Of a stretch of DNA of 64,000 nucleotides, positions 8,294 to 15,416 are shown piece after piece. The position numbers and the translations under genes are program-made. Position 1 is the first letter of the stretch. Each line of letters begins with the position of its first letter. Source of the stretch: Snuella lapsa (lineage in GTDB: Bacteria; Bacteroidota; Bacteroidia; Flavobacteriales; Flavobacteriaceae); the NCBI RefSeq assembly GCF_039539345.1, contig NZ_BAABCY010000078.1, forward strand, positions 62,001 through 126,000, written 5' to 3'. The notes beneath the pieces were generated by a model. It was not told the origin of the DNA. It saw only the letters and a list, made by a program, of their open reading frames with translations, and made no database searches.

Positions 8294-8848
8294 ATGAAAC
8301 CACATTATATACATAGCATATTGAACATAGTCACAGTCATTACTGTGACTATGTTTTTTTCGTGTAATAATAATTTGAGTGATGTTAGCGGACTCGATAT
8401 TTCAGAAAACGAACCTATAGGTGTTTCTTACAACACCAATACGGTTTATACAGACTCTGGAAAAGTAAAGGCCATTCTTATAAGCCCTAAAATATTGAAC
8501 TATTCTAATCGGGATTTTCCTTTTTATGAATTCCCTGAAGGTGTTGTTTTAGATCTTTTTGATGACAATAATAAAAAAAGTGTGGTAGTGGCCGATTATG
8601 CAATTAATTATCTTAAGGCCGATTTGATCGATTTGCAGGGGAATGTTGTTATAGCTACCCAAGACAATGATACCTTGTATGCCGAACAGTTGTATTACTA
8701 TCAAAAGAAAGAGTGGTTGTTTACCAATAAACCAGTAACATTTAGAACAGGCTTATATGTAATTAACGGTAATGGTTTTGATTCTAACTCAAAGTTAACT
8801 AATGCCGAAGTTTTGGAAATTAATGGGTTTGTTACACTGGACGAGTAG
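8294..8848 (+). CDS. lptC: LPS export protein LptC (lipoprotein form)
   Basis: The 184-residue protein starts with the ATG immediately after the TPR gene's stop. The N-terminus is a lipoprotein signal with the lipobox FFSC and Cys24. The body has the LptC/OstA-like jellyroll pattern: NTVYTDSGKVKAILISPK, FPEGVVLDLFDDN, VVVADYAINYLKADLIDLQG, and NGNGFDSNSKLTNAEVLEI. LptC links the inner-membrane LptBFG extractor to the periplasmic LptA bridge. Codons ~11-21 encode a perfect 14-bp hairpin followed by a T-run (separate entry). Starting downstream of it, at Met20, would remove the signal peptide, so the long start is preferred. Confidence 0.85.
   Translation: MKPHYIHSILNIVTVITVTMFFSCNNNLSDVSGLDISENEPIGVSYNTNTVYTDSGKVKAILISPKILNYSNRDFPFYEFPEGVVLDLFDDNNKKSVVVADYAINYLKADLIDLQGNVVIATQDNDTLYAEQLYYYQKKEWLFTNKPVTFRTGLYVINGNGFDSNSKLTNAEVLEINGFVTLDE
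8324..8360 (+). promoter_or_regulatory. Terminator-like hairpin inside the start of lptC
   Basis: AACATAGTCACAGT (8324-8337) is perfectly complementary to ACTGTGACTATGTT (8342-8355) across a CATT loop. T residues continue to 8360. The shape is that of an intrinsic terminator, but it lies inside lptC codons ~11-22, which encode the signal peptide. It could attenuate expression between the TPR gene and lptC. That is inference; the structure itself is read directly. Confidence 0.6.
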
Positions 8849-9002
8849 TTGAATAATTTATTTTCATACACTATAAATTTTTAAAAACATCTTTGTTAAA
8901 ACCGAAAGGTGAATTTTAAACAATCTCTTTAAATTTACGTATCTTTACAGCATATAAAATGGAGTGTTAGCTCCTTTTTATTGAACGGTAAATATTATAT
9001 AG

Positions 9003-9197
9003 ATGAAGTATTCTAAGATTTTTCAGTATGCATATCTTGCCTTTGCAGCATTGTTCCTTTATGATGGCTTTACAAAGCTGAATGATGGCACACATGGAGC
9101 ATATGTCTCCTTTGGATTGGCAGCTTTGGCTCTTTTTATGTACTTTTTTAGAAGGAAATTCCAAAAAAAATTCCAAAACAGAGACAAGTCTAAATAA
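9003..9197 (+). CDS. Small two-helix membrane protein of unknown function
   Basis: The 64-residue protein has two predicted membrane helices (about residues 9-22 and 33-48, FQYAYLAFAALFLYDGF and YVSFGLAALALFMYFF) and a very basic tail (RRKFQKKFQNRDKSK). It is not a family I can name. Its stop is directly followed by the ATG of the CNNM/CorC-type gene, so the two are probably translated together. Tight coupling and a sensible membrane topology support a real gene. Confidence 0.65.
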   Translation: MKYSKIFQYAYLAFAALFLYDGFTKLNDGTHGAYVSFGLAALALFMYFFRRKFQKKFQNRDKSK

Positions 9198-10487
9198 ATG
9201 AGCTTGGATATAGTTATCATTATTGTATCCTTGTTGCTTTCTGCCTTTTTTTCTGGAATGGAGATTGCCTATGTGTCTTCAAATAAAATCCATATAGAGA
9301 TAGAGAAAAAGCAAGAAGGTATATTGGCAAAGGCATTGGCTAAACTAACGGCTAAGCCTTCAAAGTTTATTACCACTATGCTTATAGGTAATAATATAGC
9401 CTTAGTGATTTATGGGTTTTTTATGGGTGATTTACTGGTCAGCTGGTTTCAGTCCACGTTGCCCACACAATCGGGCTTTGTTAACTATATGCTTACCGAT
9501 TTAAGCTTGCTGTCTCAAACAGTTATTTCAACAGTAGTCATTTTAATCACAGCCGAATTTTTGCCTAAGGTGTTTTTTCAAATATACTCCAACACGCTAA
9601 TAAAGGCTCTGGCCATTCCTGCGTATGTGTTTTATGTGCTGTTTACTTTCATATCCGATTTTGTGATTTGGATTTCAGACAACGTGCTCCGTCTGTTTTT
9701 TAAAACAGAAGGTGATCAAATTCAAATGGCTTTTACAAAAGTAGAGTTGGGTAATTATATTAGTGAGCAAATGGAATCTGTTGAAGGACATGATGAGGTA
9801 GATAGTGAAATTCAGATTTTCCAAAATGCACTGGAGTTCTCCGAAGTAAAAGCACGTGAAGTCATGGTGCCCAGAACCGAAATTATAGCTGTCGATATAA
9901 AAGACTCTATAAAATCTTTAAACACATTGTTTACAGAATCGGGATGTTCTAAAATTTTGGTATATAAAGATACCATAGACGATATTTTGGGTTATGTGCA
10001 TTCCTTCGAATTGTTTAAAAAACCAAAAACTATCAAAGAGATTATGCTTCCGGTAGAGTTTGTGCCCGAAACGGTACTCATAAAAGATGTACTTAGTGTA
10101 CTAACAAAAAAGCGTAAGAGCATAGCGGTGGTTTTAGATGAGTATGGAGGTACTTCGGGTATTATGACGGTAGAGGATATTGTAGAAGAACTGTTTGGTG
10201 AGATTGAAGATGAACATGATACAGTTGTATTAACTGAGGAGCGAATCGATGAAGAAACCTATGTTTTTTCAGCTCGGTTAGAGGTGGATTACATTAACGA
10301 AACATATAAAATTAACCTGCCTGAGAGTGAGAACTACGAAACCCTTGGTGGATTGATTGTAAACCACACAGAAGAAATTCCACAACAAAACAAGGTTGTA
10401 AAAATAGGAGCATTTCAATTTACAATCTCAGAAGTATCAAATACTAAAATTGATCTGGTAGAACTTAAGCTGGTTGATGAAGGCTAA
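9198..10487 (+). CDS. Hemolysin-family CNNM/CorC-type membrane protein
   Basis: The 429-residue protein has the layout DUF21/CNNM membrane domain (about residues 1-190, with EIAYVSSNKIHIE and a long hydrophobic stretch around VISTVVILITAEFLPKV), a CBS pair (about 205-330, REVMVPRTEIIAVD and IAVVLDEYGGTSGIMTVEDI), then a C-terminal CorC_HlyC domain (about 345-428, NETYKINLPESENYETLGG). Family members are inner-membrane proteins linked to Mg2+/Co2+ efflux or resistance; 'hemolysin' is a historical name. GldE belongs to the same superfamily, but the neighbourhood here gives no sign of gliding genes. It is directly coupled to the small membrane protein upstream. Confidence 0.88.
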   Translation: MSLDIVIIIVSLLLSAFFSGMEIAYVSSNKIHIEIEKKQEGILAKALAKLTAKPSKFITTMLIGNNIALVIYGFFMGDLLVSWFQSTLPTQSGFVNYMLTDLSLLSQTVISTVVILITAEFLPKVFFQIYSNTLIKALAIPAYVFYVLFTFISDFVIWISDNVLRLFFKTEGDQIQMAFTKVELGNYISEQMESVEGHDEVDSEIQIFQNALEFSEVKAREVMVPRTEIIAVDIKDSIKSLNTLFTESGCSKILVYKDTIDDILGYVHSFELFKKPKTIKEIMLPVEFVPETVLIKDVLSVLTKKRKSIAVVLDEYGGTSGIMTVEDIVEELFGEIEDEHDTVVLTEERIDEETYVFSARLEVDYINETYKINLPESENYETLGGLIVNHTEEIPQQNKVVKIGAFQFTISEVSNTKIDLVELKLVDEG

Positions 10488-10676
10488 TGTCGATAAGATT
10501 ATTCTAATTAAAGCACCTTTCTGCTTTTATTATTAAATAGAAAATGGTATTTTCGCGCACGATATTTTTGTCGGTAATGTGTTTTTAAAGCAATAATCAG
10601 GCTTTAATTTAGTAAAAAAATAATTTAATAAGCTAAATCCTATTTATTTAGGGTTTGATAAAAAAATTAATAACAA

Positions 10677-12806
10677 ATGGCAGTTTTAAATAAAATTAGA
10701 CAACGTTCCTTATTTCTAATATTAATTATAGCGTTGGCTTTATTCTCTTTTGTATTAGCAGATTTATTTAAAAACAGTGACGCATTAAGTGCAAAGTCGC
10801 AAAATATTGTTGGTACCGTTGCAGGTAAAGATATTACGCGCGAAGACTTTTTACAAAAAGTAGAAGCAGCACAACAACAGGCAGGGCCAACGGCTACAAA
10901 CACACAGGTTATGAACCGTGTTTGGGAGCAAGAAGTTAGACAGGCAATTATGCAATCACAATTTGACGAGTTGGGACTTTCTGTAGAAAAGGATCAAATG
11001 AGAGACCTGTTAAAAACAGCTTTAAGTACCAATCCTAATTTTCAAAACGAAGCAGGTTTGTTTGATGAAGCCAAGATGAACGAACATATTGCTACTTTAA
11101 AAGAAACCTCGCCAGGGGTATACCAGCAATGGATAAATTATGAAAACTCATTGGCTTCTGGAGCCTTACAGCAAAATTATTTTAACTTAGTTAAAGCTGG
11201 TTTGGCAGGTACACTTGCCGAAGGCGCGTTAGAACATCAATTGGAAGGTAATAACGTAGATGTTAAATTTGTGCAAATACCTTATTCATCTATTGCTGAT
11301 AGTACAGTTACCGTATCAAAGTCGGATATTTCTAACTACATCAATAAAAACAAGAAACAGTTTAAAGTTGAAGCTTCAAGAGATATTAAGTATGTAGAGT
11401 TTAAGGAAGAAGCTACCGTAGCAGATGAGGAAGCTATCAAAGCAGATCTTCAAAATTTATTGAACAATAGGGAAGAGTACAATAAGACCACCAAAGCTAC
11501 AGAAACAATAACAGGATTTTTAAATACAGAGGACAATGAAGCTTTTGTAAATTCAAATTCAGATATTAAGTTTGATAATCGTTTTGTGTTTAAATCAGGT
11601 TTACCTAGCACCGTAGCAGATAGTGTCTATAACTTGGAAGTAGGAGCTGTTTATGGACCATATAAGGATAATGGCTATTTTAAAATATCTAAAATGGTAG
11701 CCGTTAAGCAAATTCCAGATTCAGCCAAAGTAAGACACATTTTAATTCCTTTCATAGGTGCACGTAGTGCGGCTGCAGATGTAACACAAACAGAAGCGCA
11801 AGCTAAAGCAACTGCCGATAGTCTTTTAACAGTTCTTAAATCTAACCGATCTAAATTCCCGGAATTGGTAGAGGAATTCTCTTCAGATCAAGGTAGTGTG
11901 GCAAACGGTGGACGTTACGATTGGCATCCATACAACAGAATGGTACAAGAGTTTAATGACTTTGAGTTTGAAGGTAAGGTTGGAGATTTGGGTGTTGTAA
12001 AAACAATTTTTGGTTTCCACATTATAGAAATTGAAGGTCAAAACGATAAAAAGAAAGCAGTGCAAGTAGCAACCATTGCAAGAAAAATAGAACCTTCTGA
12101 AGCAACGATAGATAAGGTGTTTAGGGATGCTTCGAGTTTTGAGGTGGCAGTTGCAGAAAAAGATTATCAAGATGTTGCTACAGAAAGTAAGTATACGGTA
12201 CGTCCTGTTAATGGTATTAAGGCATTGGATGAAAATATTCCAGGTATTGGAAACCAAAGACCAATTGTGCGTTGGGCGTTCGAATCTGATAGTGAAGTAG
12301 GAGCAGTAAAACGTTTTAATATCAATGGAGGCTATGCTATTGTACAATTAGTAGCTAAGCACGAAGCTGGATTAATGTCGGTAGAAGATGCAACAGCAAC
12401 AGTATTACCAATCATTCGTAAAGAAAAGAAAGCTACACTTATTAAAGATCGTATATCCGCAACAACACTGGAAGATGTAGCATCTGCTGAAAGTGTAAGC
12501 GTAAGAACGGCATCGGCTATAAACATGAAAAACCCTACCATATCTGGAGCAGGAAGAGAGCCATTTATTGTAGGAACTGCTTTTGGACTAGGCGAAGGAG
12601 AAACATCTGGATTGTTGGAAGGTGCCAATGGTGTGTACATGATTCAGGTTACCAAAGTTACACCAGCAGTAGAGCTTGATAATTATCAGGCTGCAGCCAA
12701 TAGAGTTGAACAGCAAAAGGTAAACGTTGTAAATACAAAACTATACAATGCGTTAAAAGAAGCCTCTGAAATTGAAGACAACAGAGCAAGGACGCAAATA
12801 CAGTAA
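10677..12806 (+). CDS. SurA/PpiD-like peptidyl-prolyl isomerase, membrane-anchored foldase
   Basis: The 709-residue protein starts with a short cytoplasmic stretch (MAVLNKIRQRS) and one membrane helix (LFLILIIALALFSFVLADLF), the PpiD topology. A SurA_N-like chaperone region follows (VGTVAGKDITREDFLQKVE). A parvulin rotamase domain lies at about residues 345-455, with KVRHILIPF, FPELVEEFSSDQGS, GGRYDWHPYNRMVQEF and IFGFHIIEIEG. A second PPIase-like region is suggested toward the C-terminus. It should help fold outer-membrane proteins leaving the Sec channel. A 189-bp gap and a terminator downstream suggest it can be transcribed alone. Confidence 0.88.
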   Translation: MAVLNKIRQRSLFLILIIALALFSFVLADLFKNSDALSAKSQNIVGTVAGKDITREDFLQKVEAAQQQAGPTATNTQVMNRVWEQEVRQAIMQSQFDELGLSVEKDQMRDLLKTALSTNPNFQNEAGLFDEAKMNEHIATLKETSPGVYQQWINYENSLASGALQQNYFNLVKAGLAGTLAEGALEHQLEGNNVDVKFVQIPYSSIADSTVTVSKSDISNYINKNKKQFKVEASRDIKYVEFKEEATVADEEAIKADLQNLLNNREEYNKTTKATETITGFLNTEDNEAFVNSNSDIKFDNRFVFKSGLPSTVADSVYNLEVGAVYGPYKDNGYFKISKMVAVKQIPDSAKVRHILIPFIGARSAAADVTQTEAQAKATADSLLTVLKSNRSKFPELVEEFSSDQGSVANGGRYDWHPYNRMVQEFNDFEFEGKVGDLGVVKTIFGFHIIEIEGQNDKKKAVQVATIARKIEPSEATIDKVFRDASSFEVAVAEKDYQDVATESKYTVRPVNGIKALDENIPGIGNQRPIVRWAFESDSEVGAVKRFNINGGYAIVQLVAKHEAGLMSVEDATATVLPIIRKEKKATLIKDRISATTLEDVASAESVSVRTASAINMKNPTISGAGREPFIVGTAFGLGEGETSGLLEGANGVYMIQVTKVTPAVELDNYQAAANRVEQQKVNVVNTKLYNALKEASEIEDNRARTQIQ

Positions 12807-12835
12807 TAGTTGTTTTTATTTCAAAAGAAATAATG

Positions 12836-12859
12836 AGCCTCTTAATTGAGGCTTTTTTT
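12836..12859 (+). terminator. Terminator after the PpiD-like gene
   Basis: AGCCTC (12836-12841) pairs with GAGGCT (12848-12853) across TTAATT and is followed by seven T residues in total. It lies 30 bp after the PpiD stop and just before the end of the convergent GHMP kinase gene. Confidence 0.8.
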
Positions 12860-12870
12860 ATGGTTTGAAA

Positions 12871-13773
12871 TCAATTAAGGATCATCTCGTTGTAGCCTAA
12901 GAGTGTGTCAAAGCCCTTATTTTTAAAATAGTCATGAGGACGTGTGTTGGAAGTAACCAGAATGAAGTCGCCTCCCCAAGCACCAAGACTTTTTACGCTC
13001 CCTTCAAAATCCTTAAAGAAGCGTTCTTTTATAGGAGGAGTCTTTATAAGTTTAGAGATAATGGTTTCGTGTGCTGTTATGAGGTCTTCGAATTCTTCAA
13101 GTGAACGACATGAAATTAGTTGTGTGGTAATCGCATGGATTTCTGAAACTGCCGTAAGGGCGTTTCCTTTGTTTGCGTTGTAATGCCTAATCCCCTCACG
13201 GCTATTTTGTTTTTTATTCAAGTATACAAAGTATAAATGGTTTTTAAAAGGAGGATTAAAGTCAACCGTATTAACTAAGGGGGTGTTATTGCTTAGCTTG
13301 TACGTTATGGGCGTATTGTTTTGGGCACAGGCAATATCATAACCACTGCCACCAAATGTGTTTTCCAATAATGTATAAGCATTAACTTTAGCCCATTGGG
13401 CGATATTGTTTATTAGGGTTGATGAGGTGCCAAGTCCCCAGTTTTTAGGGAAGTTTAGTATGGTTTTAACCATAAAACCCGATTCGTGTTTTAGAAAATC
13501 AGGATTTAGAGCCTTAGCCGTATTTAAAATCTGTAACAACGTATGGCTCGTGTCATTAAGTATAGTAGAGTGTAGAGGTTTGTATGTAAAAGTATCCTCA
13601 AACCAAACTGTGCCATCTGCATCAATGCTTTTCCAAATAAGCTTCGGTTCATTTAGAGGAGTAATATTCAGCCATTGTCCGAATTTGGTAGGAACAGCAA
13701 GCGATAAAGCCCCGTCAAGAACAGTATATTCGCCTGTAAGCAGTAGTTTTCCATTGCTGTAATAGTTATCCAT
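12871..13773 (-). CDS. GYDIA-family GHMP kinase (mevalonate pathway-type)
   Basis: The 300-residue protein has GHMP-kinase signatures: N-terminal KLLLTGEYTVLDGALSLAVP, the ATP-loop NFPKNWGLGTSST at residues 107-119, and GGSGYDIACA at 141-150, which names the GYDIA family. GHMP kinases phosphorylate small alcohols or acids such as mevalonate and phosphomevalonate. The start is 3 bp after the mvaA stop, so the kinase is translated in one unit with HMG-CoA reductase. This ties it to isoprenoid precursor synthesis. Which step it carries out (mevalonate kinase or phosphomevalonate kinase) cannot be read from the sequence. Confidence 0.88.
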   Translation of the reverse strand: MDNYYSNGKLLLTGEYTVLDGALSLAVPTKFGQWLNITPLNEPKLIWKSIDADGTVWFEDTFTYKPLHSTILNDTSHTLLQILNTAKALNPDFLKHESGFMVKTILNFPKNWGLGTSSTLINNIAQWAKVNAYTLLENTFGGSGYDIACAQNNTPITYKLSNNTPLVNTVDFNPPFKNHLYFVYLNKKQNSREGIRHYNANKGNALTAVSEIHAITTQLISCRSLEEFEDLITAHETIISKLIKTPPIKERFFKDFEGSVKSLGAWGGDFILVTSNTRPHDYFKNKGFDTLLGYNEMILN

Positions 13774-13776
13774 CCT

Positions 13777-15096
13777 TTATTTTTTTGCTCTTAACGCCTT
13801 TAAGGCTTCAACAACGGCACTATGTGATACTGTGTGGTTTTCGAAATGTTTTGTAAGACTAGTTTTTTCCTCTTCATTGGCTTCAAACTGATTTAGGATG
13901 TTCATTAAATGCATTTTCATATGGCCTTGCTGAATGCCTGTAGTTGTAAGAGATCGCAATGCAGCAAAATTTTGAGCCAGTCCTGCTACGGCTACCACTT
14001 GCATGAGTTCTTTAGCCGATGGATGGTGTAATAATTCCAATGCTAATTTTACTAACGGGTGTAATCCCGTAAGACCACCAACAGTGCCTAGAGCTAATGG
14101 AATTTCGATCCAAAACGTAAATATGCCGTCTTCAATTTTTGCATGTGTTAAACTGGAGTATTTTCCTTTTCTCGACGCATAGGCATGAACACAGGCTTCA
14201 ATAGCTCTAAAATCATTTCCCGTAGCTAAAACTACGGCGTCAATGCCATTCATAATGCCTTTGTTATGGGTTACAGCACGATACGGTTCTATTTCCGCAA
14301 TATTAACAGCTTGAACAAATTTTTGAGCAAATGCCTCCCCCGAAATGTTGCCATCTTTTAAATCTTCTACCTTACAGCTTACTTCAGCACGAACCAGGCA
14401 TTCTGGAACATAATTAGACAAAATACTCATTACTATTTGAATATTTTTTTCCTCCTCCAAAAAACTGTCGAAAAGCAAGGCTTCTTTCTTAAAGGTCTTC
14501 GCAAACTGCTCCAAGCAAGAGTTAATAAAATTGGCGCCCATAGCATCCAGCGTTTCAAACGATGCATGTAGCTGGTAGTATCCTGGGATGTCTTGGGTTT
14601 TGTTACGTAATGCAATGTCCATAATGCCGCCACCGCGAGACACCATATTTTTGGTAATGGCTTTGGTGTCAGCAATAAGCTTAGGTTTTATTTGCTTGAA
14701 GAAGCTTTCCAGTCTGTTGGGATCGCCGTGGTATATAAAATGTACCTGTCCTATTTTGGTAGTAGACAGTACGGTTGTTTTAAAGCCACCCCTGTCTAAC
14801 CAAAACTTAGCGGCCTTACTAGCAGCAGCAACTACCGAGCTTTCTTCAATTACCATTGGAATCGTGTACAACTTTCCGTTAATTGAAAAATTAGGAGCCA
14901 CACCAAGTGGAAGGTAATAATTGCTTATGGTGTTTTCTATAAACTCATCGTGCAATTGTTGTATCTTCTCGTCGGTATTCCAATATTGTTTTAAAACACG
15001 TTTAGCAGCCTCAGAGTTCGAAAAATAGGTGTCAACAATCCAATCAATTTTCTTTGATTTGGATAGTTTTGAAAAGCCAGAAATGGATTTGCTCAT
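13777..15096 (-). CDS. mvaA: Hydroxymethylglutaryl-CoA reductase, class II
   Basis: The 439-residue enzyme reduces HMG-CoA to mevalonate. Class II signatures are clear: substrate loop ENTISNYYLPLGVAPNF, catalytic glutamate in PMVIEESSVVAA (about Glu84/85), lysine in THNKGIMNG (about Lys279), aspartate in ATGNDFRA (about Asp295), and histidine in QQGHMKMH (about His392). These match Glu83, Lys267, Asp283 and His381 of the Pseudomonas mevalonii enzyme. A longer frame from TTG at 15114 exists, but a TATCTTTG promoter element at 15117-15124 would put that codon before the transcription start, so the ATG at 15096 is chosen. It heads the operon with the GHMP kinase. Confidence 0.95.
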   Translation of the reverse strand: MSKSISGFSKLSKSKKIDWIVDTYFSNSEAAKRVLKQYWNTDEKIQQLHDEFIENTISNYYLPLGVAPNFSINGKLYTIPMVIEESSVVAAASKAAKFWLDRGGFKTTVLSTTKIGQVHFIYHGDPNRLESFFKQIKPKLIADTKAITKNMVSRGGGIMDIALRNKTQDIPGYYQLHASFETLDAMGANFINSCLEQFAKTFKKEALLFDSFLEEEKNIQIVMSILSNYVPECLVRAEVSCKVEDLKDGNISGEAFAQKFVQAVNIAEIEPYRAVTHNKGIMNGIDAVVLATGNDFRAIEACVHAYASRKGKYSSLTHAKIEDGIFTFWIEIPLALGTVGGLTGLHPLVKLALELLHHPSAKELMQVVAVAGLAQNFAALRSLTTTGIQQGHMKMHLMNILNQFEANEEEKTSLTKHFENHTVSHSAVVEALKALRAKK

Positions 15097-15413
15097 AAAA
15101 TGTTTTATTTTCAAAACAAAGATACTATATCTTGATATGAATATTTAATATTTCCTTTTGGGTATTTCGTTATTTAAGTGTTAATAATTAGGGTTTTTTA
15201 TAGAATTTTTAGTAAACTTGACCCCGTTTTGAGAAATAAGCATTTTTTAATTTGAAATATCAAGAAATCTAAATGAAACGAGCATTAATAAATTTTAAAA
15301 ATAGCATCAAAAAAGGGTATGTTTAAAATTTTTAATGAGAGAGCGAAGTGTTTGTGTACGTTCTCAATTTTATAATTAGTGTATAATCAAATAATTAACT
15401 AAAATTTAAACGT
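15097..15413. other. Divergent intergenic region mvaA / S9 peptidase
   Basis: This 317-bp AT-rich gap contains the mvaA -7 element at its left end and, in its right third, a hairpin leader before the DPP4-type gene (both listed separately). No open frame with coding character was seen. Confidence 0.6.
15117..15124 (-). promoter_or_regulatory. -7 element for mvaA
   Basis: TATCTTTG on the minus strand matches TAnnTTTG exactly and ends 20 nt before the ATG at 15096. The placement decides the mvaA start, because the upstream TTG at 15114 would lie between the -7 element and the transcription start. No clear -33 TTG is seen. Confidence 0.5.
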
Positions 15414-15416
15414 GTG
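15321..15416 (+). promoter_or_regulatory. Hairpin-containing leader of the S9 peptidase, similar to the trkA leader
   Basis: The ~93 nt before the GTG start align with those before trkA (62716-62799). Shared blocks in order are GTTTAAAATT, TAATG, a GAGA...TTCTC hairpin, ATTTTAT, and TAAACG-x-GTGAAA at the start codon. Here the hairpin is GAGAGCG (15339-15345) with CGTTCTC (15359-15365) around a 13-nt loop. The function is unknown; a cis-regulatory RNA or a shared promoter module is possible. Confidence 0.4.

Noticed and set aside
9198..10487. Reading the CNNM/CorC protein as gliding protein GldE
   Set aside because: The domain order fits both, but no gliding gene (for example gldD) is next to it and the length and context fit the general hemolysin family, so the specific name is not used.
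11883..12347. 154-codon minus-strand open frame opposite the PpiD-like gene
   Set aside because: It is antisense to a well-supported gene; the translation is rich in Cys, Phe and Tyr, as expected for a shadow frame in AT-rich DNA.
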